A stretch of 64,000 nt of DNA from positions 3,712,501-3,776,500 of the forward strand of contig NZ_RHJS01000002.1 of the NCBI RefSeq assembly GCF_003885045.1, read 5' to 3'. Numbering within the stretch: position 1 is the stretch's first letter; each line of letters opens with the position of its first letter. This stretch comes from Schaedlerella arabinosiphila (GTDB lineage Bacteria > Bacillota > Clostridia > Lachnospirales > Lachnospiraceae). The translations under genes and the position numbers were made by a program. Of the stretch, positions 33,865-41,339 are shown piece after piece. Under the pieces are notes generated by a model, which worked only from the letters and a program-made list of their open reading frames with translations, had not been told where the DNA came from and did no database searches.

Positions 33865-34604
33865 CCCTGCTCCACCTGCCTTCCGTTTTCCGCCGCTTCG
33901 TCCTCCGCCATATGAGACGCGGGGGCTTTCTGGCGTTCGTCCTGCAGGATCATTCCGTCTGAGATGCGGATGATCCGATCTGCCTGAAGGGCAATATTTT
34001 TGTCATGGGTAACCAGGATCAGTGTCTGTCCGTACTCCCGACTGCTTCTTTTGAGCAGCTTCACGATCTCGTGCCCATTCCGGCTGTCCAGGCTTCCGGT
34101 GGGCTCGTCGGCAAGCATCACCTGGGGGGCGTTCATCAGTGCGCGCCCGATGGCCACGCGCTGCTGCTGGCCGCCGGAAAGCTGGTTGGGAAGATGGGTC
34201 TGGCGGTCTTCCAGACCCAGCAGATGCAGCAGGTCGCCCAGCCGCTTTTTGTTCACCTTCCGTTTGTCCATGAGTACCGGCAGGGTGATATTTTCCACCA
34301 CGTTAAGAGTCGGGATCAGATTGTGAAACTGATAGATCAGTCCCACCTGCCGCCTGCGGAAGATCGCCAGCTTCTCGCTGCTCTGGTCATATACGTCCTG
34401 CCCGTTTAAATAGATCTTTCCGCTTGTAGGCACATCCACCCCTGCAATGGCATGGAGCAGCGTACTTTTTCCTGAACCGGAGGAGCCGATGATTGCGGTA
34501 ACCCCTCCTTTTTCAATGGTAAGCGATACCCCGTTCAACGCAGTCACCTGGTTTTCGCCTTTGCCGTAGACCTTGTATAAATTTTCAACCTTCAAAAACT
34601 CCAT
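33861..34604 (-). CDS. ABC transporter ATP-binding protein (MacB/BceA type)
   Basis: A 247-residue ATPase. Walker A GSSGSGKST is at about 40-48, signature LSGGQQQRVAIGRAL, Walker B VMLADEPTGSLDSRNG and switch His LVTHDKNIA. It begins at ATG 34604 behind AGGAGG and overlaps its permease by 4 bases. Partner, direction and the adjacent intramembrane-sensing-type kinase suggest a self-induced peptide-resistance exporter; the substrate is unknown. Confidence 0.95.
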   Translation of the reverse strand: MEFLKVENLYKVYGKGENQVTALNGVSLTIEKGGVTAIIGSSGSGKSTLLHAIAGVDVPTSGKIYLNGQDVYDQSSEKLAIFRRRQVGLIYQFHNLIPTLNVVENITLPVLMDKRKVNKKRLGDLLHLLGLEDRQTHLPNQLSGGQQQRVAIGRALMNAPQVMLADEPTGSLDSRNGHEIVKLLKRSSREYGQTLILVTHDKNIALQADRIIRISDGMILQDERQKAPASHMAEDEAAENGRQVEQG

Positions 34605-34800
34605 GATGTGAGCCTCCTTCTCTTTAAATGTTCACAGCCGAATGCATTCAAAAATGCAATGGATGGATTTTATTCAGAAAGATCCGGCTTGGAACCTGCT
34701 CTTATCATAGGACGCCGCACTTACATTTTCGTGACTTTTTTGTGAGAGATCTGTCACAATTCCTTTTCCGGCTGCCTCGGAAACGCGGAAAAACGCCGTT

Positions 34801-34866
34801 AGAAACTGTGTGAAAATAACTTGTGCCGATTGCGCAGAGTGAACAAGTTATTTCCATACAATTTCT
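34801..34866. repeat. 24-bp inverted repeat after the histidine kinase gene
   Basis: The arms 34801-34824 and 34843-34866 are complementary at 21 of 24 positions around an 18-base spacer; read on the minus strand the three differences become G-U pairs. The right arm includes the first base of the kinase stop. It lies between kinase and ATPase genes, so it may act as a terminator/processing hairpin or be a short palindromic repeat element. The rest of 34605-34800 shows no clear promoter. Confidence 0.6.
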
Positions 34867-35855
34867 CACTTCGGGAAGCGGATGAAAAATACCGCGCCGT
34901 CTTCAGGGTGATTTTCTGCAAAGACTGTCCCTCCCTGCCGGGTGATGATCGTCCTGCAGAGCGCAAGCCCGATCCCGTAACCTGCCGCCCTGGAATTTTT
35001 TCCGCGGCAGAATCGTTGAAATAGGGAACGCAGTTCCTTTTCTTCAAATCCCGCCCCGCTGTCATGAATCGCAATCTCCGTAAACAATGGGTTGTCCCTG
35101 CAGGAAATTTCGATTTTTCCTTGGTCTCCCGCGCTTTCCATACAGTTTTTGAGGATATTTCGGATGGCCTCGGCCAGCCAGTCTGCATCCCCCCAGATCT
35201 GGATTCCCTCCGATACGTCAATCTGCAGGTCGATGCTGTGCAGTTCCATAGGAATCAGAAGGGGACGAAGAGCGGCATTGACCAGGCTGCGCACATCCGT
35301 CTGCCTGCTTTGGAATAACACGATTCCTGCATCCAGACGTGACAGCTTTAATAAGGAAGTGATGAGCCAGTCCATCCGTACCAGCAGTTCCTCCGCCTCC
35401 CGCAGCAGTTCCCCGCGCTCTGATTCCTCCGGGTTATTTTCCAACAGAGACAGAATCAGGTTCACAGAGGTCAGAGGGGTTCGAAGCTGGTGGGCAATGT
35501 CGGCCAGCGAATCGGCAAGATTTTCTTTTTCTTTTTTGAGAGCCGCATTCTGCTCACGGATGCGCAATGTCATTTTTGTAATCTCGCTCTGTAAAATGGA
35601 GAGTTCTCCCTCTTCCGACTCGCTGATGAACAGATAATCCGCATTGTGAAGAACCAGGTCGATCTGCTCCGAGATCTCCGCAATGCTTCGATACCGCGCC
35701 CTTGTGAATCTATAAAAGGCGATTCCATACGCAGCCGCGGACAGGGCGGCATACAGCCCTGCCCCAGGGCTCAGCATCAGTCCCAGGGTTATGGAAACGC
35801 CGGCAATCAGGGCAAAGCACAGGGCAAAATGGCGGTATTCTTTATTTCTCAGCAT
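34866..35855 (-). CDS. Sensor histidine kinase, short-sensor type
   Basis: A 329-residue kinase. I chose the ATG at 35855 because GGGGGAC sits 4-9 bases ahead; it overlaps the regulator gene by 14 bases. Two close membrane helices (about 9-28 and 33-48) with almost no outer loop indicate intramembrane sensing, as in BceS. DHp His122 is in DIAHQLRTPLTS, the N-box in RNILKNCMESA, G1 in IHDSGAGFEEKE and G2 in GYGIGLALCRT. BceS-type kinases sense through the cognate ABC exporter, here the pair at 31273-34604. Confidence 0.93.
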   Translation of the reverse strand: MLRNKEYRHFALCFALIAGVSITLGLMLSPGAGLYAALSAAAYGIAFYRFTRARYRSIAEISEQIDLVLHNADYLFISESEEGELSILQSEITKMTLRIREQNAALKKEKENLADSLADIAHQLRTPLTSVNLILSLLENNPEESERGELLREAEELLVRMDWLITSLLKLSRLDAGIVLFQSRQTDVRSLVNAALRPLLIPMELHSIDLQIDVSEGIQIWGDADWLAEAIRNILKNCMESAGDQGKIEISCRDNPLFTEIAIHDSGAGFEEKELRSLFQRFCRGKNSRAAGYGIGLALCRTIITRQGGTVFAENHPEDGAVFFIRFPK

Positions 35856-36528
35856 GTCCGTCCCCCAATCGATATCCTGTTCCATGAACCGTCAGGATCA
35901 GTTTTGGATTTGACGGATCATTCTCTATTTTCTCCCGCAGGCGCTTGATGTATACGGTCAGCGTATTATTGGTGACAAACTCCCCTGCCGCATCCCAGAG
36001 CTCGTTCAGCAGCCTTTCCCTTGTGATGACTGTTTTGGGATTGCAGATGAACATCAAAAAAAGGCGATACTCCAGGGCGGAAAGCGCAATCTCCGCGCCG
36101 TCTTTTTTTACAATACCTGCTGCCGTATCCACAGAAAGCCCGCCGGCCTCGAATACAGAGGACGCAGGAGCGGATCTGCGCAGGGCGGTCCGAATCCGCG
36201 CCACCAGTTCCCGCGGCCGGAAGGGCTTGGTCACGTAGTCGTCCCCTCCCATGTTCAGCCCGGTCACCACGCTGGCTTCATCTCCGGAGGCCGTCAGAAA
36301 GATCACGGGGATGTCCTGCACTTCTTTGATCTCCGTACAGACCGTAAACCCGTTTCCGTCAGGCAGCGAGATATCCACCAGCCCCAGGTCAAATCTTTGT
36401 TTTCCCAACATGTCGAATGCCTGCTGCATCGTCGGCGCGTGGGTGACTGTAAAGCCCTCTGCAGTGAGCAGACGGGACAGATTTTTCGCAATCGCCATGT
36501 CATCCTCTACTAAAAAAATATGTTTCAT
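35842..36528 (-). CDS. OmpR-family response regulator
   Basis: A 228-residue regulator. Receiver: Asp9-Asp10, phospho-acceptor Asp52 (LVDISLPDG), Lys in VTKPFRPRE. Winged-helix domain from about 125 (LSALEYRLFLMFICNPKTVI, ending LTVHGTGYRLG). The start follows GAGG by 8 bases. Its cognate kinase is the overlapping downstream gene, and the exporter that follows is the likely target operon. Confidence 0.95.
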   Translation of the reverse strand: MKHIFLVEDDMAIAKNLSRLLTAEGFTVTHAPTMQQAFDMLGKQRFDLGLVDISLPDGNGFTVCTEIKEVQDIPVIFLTASGDEASVVTGLNMGGDDYVTKPFRPRELVARIRTALRRSAPASSVFEAGGLSVDTAAGIVKKDGAEIALSALEYRLFLMFICNPKTVITRERLLNELWDAAGEFVTNNTLTVYIKRLREKIENDPSNPKLILTVHGTGYRLGDGHAEK

Positions 36529-36543
36529 GCTTTTATCCTCATA

Positions 36544-36571
36544 AATATAGTGTTTGTAATCTCTGCAACAA
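36544..36571 (-). promoter_or_regulatory. Promoter of the second response regulator gene
   Basis: Minus-strand -35 TTGTTG (36571-36566) and -10 TATATT (36549-36544) with a 16-base spacer, about 16 bases before the start codon. The short leader leaves little room for other control. Confidence 0.5.
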
Positions 36572-36766
36572 GCATAACAATTAAGCTCATAATCCTTAAC
36601 AGGCTTACTCGTTACACCGTCACTTACGATTAACTATATCATGCGGCAATTTTATCTACAACAGCTTCTGACGCAAAATCGATACCGTTTTTCTTTTTCT
36701 GTTGCAGTTCGCGGCCGTGAACTGTAATAAAAAGGCGAAGAAAGTAAAGTTTATCCGCAAAAAATG

Positions 36767-36849
36767 TTGACATTCCATTTTAAGCGTACTATAATATTAC
36801 AGCGTGAAAAAGGGAGAAACAGTATACACCAAAGCCCCGGAGTATACTG
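36767..36849 (+). promoter_or_regulatory. rplM promoter and leader hairpin (L13-leader-like)
   Basis: Perfect -35 TTGACA (36767-36772) and -10 TATAAT (36790-36795) have the ideal 17-base spacer. The leader then forms an 8-bp stem, CAGTATAC (36820-36827) with GTATACTG (36842-36849), around a 14-base loop. Firmicute rplM operons often carry an L13 leader through which the ribosomal protein represses its own synthesis; this hairpin fits in place and size, but the Rfam match is not checked. The remaining 36572-36766 is AT-rich with nothing recognised. Confidence 0.65.
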
Positions 36850-36910
36850 ATTTCATATAAAAACAGATATCAAAATGAAAGATTAACAGAAAATAACAGG
36901 AGGAACCCCC

Positions 36911-37339
36911 ATGAAAACTTATATGGCTAATCCAGACAAGATTGAGAGAAAATGGTATGTGGTTGACGCTGAAGGCTGCACATTAGGACGTCTTGCTTCC
37001 GAAGTGGCAAAAGTGTTAAGAGGCAAGAATAAGCCGGAATTCACCCCACATGTTGATACAGGCGATTATGTAGTAGTTGTAAATGCAGAGAAGATAAAAG
37101 TAACAGGCAAGAAGCTGCAGCAGAAGATCTATTATAACCATTCCGAATATGTAGGCGGAATGAGAGAGACCACTCTGGCAGAGATGATGCAGAAGAAGCC
37201 TGAGAAGGTAGTGGAACTGGCTGTAAAGGGAATGCTTCCGAAAGGACCTTTGGGAAGGGCAATGATTAAGAAGCTTCATGTATATGCTGGTCCGGAGCAT
37301 GCACAGCAGGCTCAGAAGCCAGAAGCATTGACATTTTAA
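36911..37339 (+). CDS. rplM: 50S ribosomal protein L13
   Basis: A 142-residue protein with the L13 pattern throughout: KWYVVDAEGCTLGRLAS, FTPHVDTGDYVVVVNAEKI, VKGMLPKGPLGR and LHVYAGPEHAQQAQKP. It binds 23S rRNA early in large-subunit assembly. The start is behind AGGAGG. It is co-transcribed with rpsI, 26 bases downstream. Confidence 0.99.
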   Translation: MKTYMANPDKIERKWYVVDAEGCTLGRLASEVAKVLRGKNKPEFTPHVDTGDYVVVVNAEKIKVTGKKLQQKIYYNHSEYVGGMRETTLAEMMQKKPEKVVELAVKGMLPKGPLGRAMIKKLHVYAGPEHAQQAQKPEALTF

Positions 37340-37365
37340 GGAAAGGTTGAAAGGAGGACATTACA

Positions 37366-37758
37366 GTGGCTAATGCAAAATATTACGGAACAGGAAGAAG
37401 AAAAAAATCTATCGCAAGAGTATACCTGGTACCTGGTACAGGTAAGATCACTATAAATAAAAGAGATATCGACGATTATCTGAGTCTGGAGACCTTGAAA
37501 GTCGTTGTTCGCCAGCCCCTCGTTGCAACAGAAACAACCGACAAGTTTGACGTACTTGTCAATGTACATGGCGGCGGTTACACCGGACAGGCCGGAGCAA
37601 TCCGCCACGGTATCTCCCGCGCCCTGCTCGAAGCAGATCCGGAGTACAGGCCGATCCTCAAAAAAGCCGGCTACCTGACCCGTGACCCGAGAATGAAAGA
37701 AAGAAAGAAGTACGGCCTCAAGGCGGCTCGTCGCGCTCCGCAGTTCAGCAAGCGTTAA
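37366..37758 (+). CDS. rpsI: 30S ribosomal protein S9
   Basis: A 130-residue protein with GTG start behind GGAGG. Family hallmarks are YYGTGRRKKSIARVYLVPG, GGGYTGQAGAIRHGI and the basic C-terminal tail ending QFSKR, which reaches the decoding site. An intrinsic terminator follows at once. The 3' end of rpsI is a known integration site for integrative elements in Firmicutes, and accessory genes start right after it here. Confidence 0.99.
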   Translation: MANAKYYGTGRRKKSIARVYLVPGTGKITINKRDIDDYLSLETLKVVVRQPLVATETTDKFDVLVNVHGGGYTGQAGAIRHGISRALLEADPEYRPILKKAGYLTRDPRMKERKKYGLKAARRAPQFSKR

Positions 37759-37778
37759 ATTTTATCAAAATGGCTCAA

Positions 37779-37810
37779 AAAGCCCGGAAAATCAAGGTTT
37801 TCCGGGCTTT
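37779..37810. terminator. Terminator of the rplM-rpsI operon
   Basis: A perfect 13-bp stem, AAAGCCCGGAAAA (37779-37791) and TTTTCCGGGCTTT (37798-37810), with a 6-base loop. A-rich on the left and T-rich on the right, 20 bases after the rpsI stop. Confidence 0.92.
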
Positions 37811-37823
37811 TGCTTTTGATAGG

Positions 37824-38018
37824 GTTTGATGTAGTTTGACGCAAAAAAGCCATTTTTCACCAAATTTATAGTGGTTCCCAATAGGATAACCGGGCAAAAA
37901 GAGGGTCAAGTGGTTACAAAATAGGATAACCACAGCTCTATTTTTGGGGTATTTCAGAGGTGATTTTTACTCCCTCTCTCCCCTCGATTTATACGAGAAC
38001 AGTTTGGCATAGTTTGAC
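37824..38018 (+). repeat. Two pairs of direct repeats at the island's left edge
   Basis: GTTTGATGTAGTTTGAC (37824-37840) recurs with three changes as GTTTGGCATAGTTTGAC (38002-38018). Between them a second pair reads GTGGTT, three or four variable bases, then AATAGGATAACC (37871-37891 and 37910-37931); in the second copy GTGGTTA and TAACCAC also form an inverted repeat. Such nested repeats are typical of recombinase core and arm sites, so this may be a remnant att region. No coding sequence is visible in 37811-38220. Confidence 0.5.
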
Positions 38019-38052
38019 CGAATTTGAATAATTGAATATGATTCTAATGCAG

Positions 38053-38082
38053 GCACTCAGTATTTTTTGCTGGGTGCTTTTT
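38053..38082 (+). terminator. Intrinsic terminator-like hairpin
   Basis: GCACTCAG (38053-38060) pairs with CTGGGTGC (38070-38077) with one G-U pair, followed by TTTTT. It has no intact gene just upstream and may be left from a lost gene. Confidence 0.6.
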
Positions 38083-38217
38083 GCATTTCCAGGAAACTGT
38101 ATTCCGGGATCTGACCCAGCTTTCCAAGCTGTCCTGACCGGAGAGTCTGCCCCATCTGCGGAGGGAGGAACGGCGTTTTTTGCCGCGCCTTCCTCCGCCT
38201 TTTCCTTTTTGCCGCTA

Positions 38218-38259
38218 TTTACTTTCGTGCTACAACCGTGTATAATGGTAGCACGAAAG
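38218..38259 (+). promoter_or_regulatory. abiE promoter within a 12-bp inverted-repeat operator
   Basis: CTTTCGTGCTAC (38222-38233) and its perfect complement GTAGCACGAAAG (38248-38259) flank a 14-base centre containing the -10 TATAAT (38241-38246). A weak -35 TTTACT is at 38218-38223 with 17-base spacing. AbiEi antitoxins are known to repress their own promoter through inverted repeats, and this site is in exactly that place, 12 bases before the antitoxin start. Confidence 0.85.
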
Positions 38260-38270
38260 GAAGTGAGAGC

Positions 38271-38864
38271 ATGACACAGTTTGAACAGCTGGACACGATT
38301 TTAGAGGGACAGCGCGGTATGCTCCAAACGTCGGAGGCGGTGAAACGGGGGATTCCAAAATCCGTTTTTTACAACTATGTGAAGGAAAAAGAATTGGAAC
38401 AGGCGGCACATGGGGTTTATGTATCGCCGGATGCCTGGGTCGATGGGATGTACCTGCTCCATTTACGATGCAGCCAGGGGATTTTTTCCCATGAAACGGC
38501 GCTGTTTTTCCATGATCTGACCGACCGGGAGCCTTCCCCCTATTCCATTACCGTCAAACGGGGATACAGCACGACCAGATTGAAAGCGGACGGGGTTTTA
38601 GTCTACACCATAAAACCGGAACTGCATGGCATCGGAAAGAGTACGGCACAAACCCCTTTCGGGCATACGGTTCCGGCTTATGATATGGAGCGAACCATCT
38701 GCGACCTGCTTCGCTGCCGGAGCAGTATGGAGATGCAGACATTTCAAGGGGCGCTCAAAATGTATGCCCGCAGGAAAGAGAAAAACCTGCGGAGGCTGAT
38801 GCAGTACGCCGGGATGTTCCGGGTTGAAAAAATTTTACGGCAGTATTTGGAGGTGCTATTATGA
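38271..38864 (+). CDS. abiEi: AbiEi-family antitoxin (type IV toxin-antitoxin)
   Basis: A 197-residue protein with an N-terminal winged helix (MLQTSEAVKRGIPKSVFYNY, about 17-36) and the AbiEi core (VYVSPDAWVDGMYLLHLRC, IFSHETALFFHDL). It represses the operon through the operator at 38222-38259 and counters the AbiEii toxin without binding it, which is the type IV scheme. The ATG at 38271 is 6-13 bases behind AAAGGAAGTGAG. Its stop overlaps the toxin start by ATGA. Confidence 0.9.
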   Translation: MTQFEQLDTILEGQRGMLQTSEAVKRGIPKSVFYNYVKEKELEQAAHGVYVSPDAWVDGMYLLHLRCSQGIFSHETALFFHDLTDREPSPYSITVKRGYSTTRLKADGVLVYTIKPELHGIGKSTAQTPFGHTVPAYDMERTICDLLRCRSSMEMQTFQGALKMYARRKEKNLRRLMQYAGMFRVEKILRQYLEVLL

Positions 38865-39715
38865 TAAAGACAGCAAGACAGCTGAAAGATTTGATCCGCA
38901 ATCTCGCAAGGGAGAAATCGGCGGACGCACAGATTTTGATGCGGAACTATATGATGGAGCGTTTTCTGGAACGCATTTCCCTTTCTGAGTATCGGGATAA
39001 CTTTATTTTGAAAGGCGGGATGCTGGTTGCCGCAATGGTAGGGTTGGATGCCCGGTCTACAATGGATTTAGACGCAACCGTCAGAGGAGCCAGCGTGAAT
39101 GTGGAGGACATTGAAAATCTGATGTCCTCCATCATAGCAGTCCCCATTGAGGACGGAGTGGAGTTCCAGGTGAAAAGCATTTCGGAAATCATGGACGAGG
39201 CCGAGTATCCGGGGATTCGGGTCAGCATGGCCACTGTTTTTGACGGAGTGGTGACGCCGCTGAAAATTGATATTTCTACCGGGGATGTGATTACGCCAAG
39301 GGCAGTCCGGTACAGCTTCCGGCTTATGCTGGAGGAACGCTCCATTGATATTTGGGCGTACAATCTGGAAACCGTACTTGCGGAAAAGCTGGAAACAATG
39401 ATTGCACGGACCATAACAAACACCCGCATGAGGGATTTTTATGACCTCTACATTTTGGAACAGCTTCACAGAAAAACGCTGGATTCCGATATTCTCCGCC
39501 ACGCGCTCCTTGCTACTGCCCGCAAGCGTGGGACGGAGGGGCATTTGAAAGAGGCGAAGGAAGTGTTTTCCGAAGTAGAAAACAGCCATGCGATGCAGGC
39601 GCTTTGGTCCGCTTATCGCAAGAAATTTTCCTATGCGGCTGATCTGGAATGGAACACCGTTATGGGTGCGGTCCACCGTTTGTATGCTCTGACAGAGGAC
39701 GGTGAGGCGGAATGA
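38861..39715 (+). CDS. abiEii: AbiEii/AbiGii-family nucleotidyltransferase toxin
   Basis: A 284-residue DNA polymerase beta-like nucleotidyltransferase. The GG motif is in ILKGGMLVAAM (residues 52-53) and the metal-binding pair Asp69/Asp71 in STMDLDATV; a helical C-terminal half follows. AbiEii transfers nucleotides (preferring GTP in studied members) and is bacteriostatic, giving phage resistance by abortive infection. It is coupled to the antitoxin gene by a 4-base overlap. All key residues are present, so it should be active. Confidence 0.9.
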   Translation: MIKTARQLKDLIRNLAREKSADAQILMRNYMMERFLERISLSEYRDNFILKGGMLVAAMVGLDARSTMDLDATVRGASVNVEDIENLMSSIIAVPIEDGVEFQVKSISEIMDEAEYPGIRVSMATVFDGVVTPLKIDISTGDVITPRAVRYSFRLMLEERSIDIWAYNLETVLAEKLETMIARTITNTRMRDFYDLYILEQLHRKTLDSDILRHALLATARKRGTEGHLKEAKEVFSEVENSHAMQALWSAYRKKFSYAADLEWNTVMGAVHRLYALTEDGEAE

Positions 39716-39804
39716 AAAAGCGCGGGCATTACTGTAAAATCTGCGGCGAGTGTAAATCAAATGAAAAGTTTTCGGGTAAAATATCTGAAACAATAATGAG
39801 GTAA
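39712..39804 (+). pseudogene. Truncated cysteine-motif ORF (30 residues)
   Basis: An ATG overlapping the toxin stop (ATGA) opens MKKRGHYCKICGECKSNEKF and ends after 30 codons. The HYCKICGE...K.NEKFSG pattern looks like the start of a longer zinc-finger protein common next to AbiE genes on mobile elements; here the sequence departs from it after residue 22, so the gene seems cut by a rearrangement just before the repeats at 39800. Confidence 0.5.
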
Positions 39805-39846
39805 GTTAATGAGGGATGTTAGTGGGGTAAGTTAATGGGGGATGTT
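39800..39846 (+). repeat. Two 21-bp direct repeats, 26-bp period
   Basis: GGTAAGTTAATG followed by (A/G)GGGATGTT occurs at 39800-39820 and 39826-39846, with one mismatch. Tandem subterminal repeats of this kind are seen at ends of some insertion sequences. Together with the truncated gene just before, it marks a likely junction. In 39847-40020 I see no gene; a -10 TATAAT (40021-40026) probably serves the nuclease gene. Confidence 0.55.
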
Positions 39847-40052
39847 CCCCATCAGTTATGAGGGCGTTCTATCCGGTTTATGAAAATGCCAGACACCGTC
39901 TGTTAAATTGTCATAGTCCCATTACTGCGGGCTTTTGACGATCTCCAATGAGAACAAGCGCAGCTTTTATGAAAAAGACAGCAAGATATTTGGGGCATTT
40001 GTTTTTTGGTGGTTTCGTGGTATAATCGTCCATAGGCAAGGAGGGAGCAAAA

Positions 40053-41072
40053 TTGAATCACGATTTGCAGATTAACCAAAATGCGGCACAGACCTATCAT
40101 TCTATCCGCAATTCGATTGTTTCCGCGCAGCACCGTTTAAGCGCGGCGGTAAATTCCACTATGGTAATCACCTATTGGGAAATAGGCGAACAAATTTATA
40201 AAGCGTGTGGGGAAAATGACCGGGCCGAGTATGGAAAGAAACTGCTGCAATATTTGTCTGAACAGCTGACTGCTGAATTTGGAAAGGGTTTTAGTGTTCA
40301 GGGATTACGCAATATGCGGCAATTTTACTGCACCTTTCCAATTCGCTCCACACTGTGGAGCGAATTGAGCTGGTCCCACTACCGGCTTTTGATGCGTGTG
40401 CCAGACGAGCAGGCAAGGACTTTCTATGCGGAAGAATGTGTAAAATCTGCGTGGAGTGTCCGGCAACTGGAACGGCAGATCAACACCATGTACTACCAAC
40501 GCATTTTAGCGAGTCAGGATAAATCACTTGTAGCAAAAGAAATCCAGTCTACCGAGCCAAAACCGGAATATGAAAAAATTATCAAGGACCCCTATGTGAT
40601 GGAGTTTTTGCAGATTCAGCCGGACACCCATGTGTATGAGGGCGAATTGGAGCAAGCCCTGATCGACCACCTTCAGCACTTTCTTTTAGAGCTTGGACGC
40701 GGTTTTTCATTTGTGGCGCGCCAAAAGCGGTTTACACTGGATGGACAGGACTTTTTCATCGACCTGATTTTTTATAACTATATTCTGAAATGCTTTGTTC
40801 TCATAGATTTGAAAATGGGCAAGCTGACCCATCAGGATTTAGGACAAATGCAAATGTATGTGAATTATTATACCCGTGAAATGATGAATGAGGGGGATTC
40901 ACAGCCGATTGGTATTGTTCTTTGTGCGGACAAAGGAGATTCCATTGTAAAATACACGCTGCCGGAAGATAATCATCAAATATTTGCGTCTAAGTATTTT
41001 ACTTATTTGCCATCAGAAGAAGAATTGAAACGGGAGCTGAACCTGGACAGCTTTTATAAGCTGGAAGAATAA
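40053..41072 (+). CDS. DUF1016/YhcG-family PDDEXK nuclease
   Basis: A 339-residue protein with the DUF1016 N-terminal helical domain (MVITYWEIGEQIY, GFSVQGLRNMRQFY, LSWSHYRLLMRV) and a C-terminal PDDEXK nuclease core: RQKRFTLDGQDFFIDLIFYN and CFVLIDLKMGKLTHQDLGQM, giving the acidic, acidic and Lys residues. The start is a TTG at 40053, 8 bases behind AAGGAGGG. YhcG proteins are linked to DNA repair/recombination and occur often in defense and mobile islands; the biological role is not settled. Confidence 0.88.
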   Translation: MNHDLQINQNAAQTYHSIRNSIVSAQHRLSAAVNSTMVITYWEIGEQIYKACGENDRAEYGKKLLQYLSEQLTAEFGKGFSVQGLRNMRQFYCTFPIRSTLWSELSWSHYRLLMRVPDEQARTFYAEECVKSAWSVRQLERQINTMYYQRILASQDKSLVAKEIQSTEPKPEYEKIIKDPYVMEFLQIQPDTHVYEGELEQALIDHLQHFLLELGRGFSFVARQKRFTLDGQDFFIDLIFYNYILKCFVLIDLKMGKLTHQDLGQMQMYVNYYTREMMNEGDSQPIGIVLCADKGDSIVKYTLPEDNHQIFASKYFTYLPSEEELKRELNLDSFYKLEE

Positions 41073-41073
41073 T

Positions 41074-41283
41074 ATGGGAGCCAGTAATAAAGTCTGCCCC
41101 GGCTGCGGCAGAAAAATGAAACAGCAGTTTATCGGCTTGCAGCATTGTAAATGCAGCATGAGCAGGAAAAAGGACATCGGATTTTTTGAGCGCACCAGCG
41201 ATATGGTTTTTGCGTTAGAACGCCGGACCATTGGAAAAAAGGTCAAACAAATTCCGGTAATCCGATATAAAAATGGTGAATAA
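41074..41283 (+). CDS. Small zinc-ribbon-like protein
   Basis: A 69-residue basic protein starting one base after the DUF1016 stop. Two Cys pairs are present: CPGCGRKM (8-15) and HCKCSM (24-29), enough for one zinc site. The rest has no recognised fold (KKDIGFFERTSDMVFALERR). Tight spacing implies co-translation with the nuclease gene. No ribosome site stands apart from the upstream gene's end. Function unknown. Confidence 0.65.
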   Translation: MGASNKVCPGCGRKMKQQFIGLQHCKCSMSRKKDIGFFERTSDMVFALERRTIGKKVKQIPVIRYKNGE

Positions 41284-41339
41284 AAGAAGCAAGCGGTCTG
41301 CGTATGCAGGCCGTTTTGTTATGAAGGGAGGATTCTATC

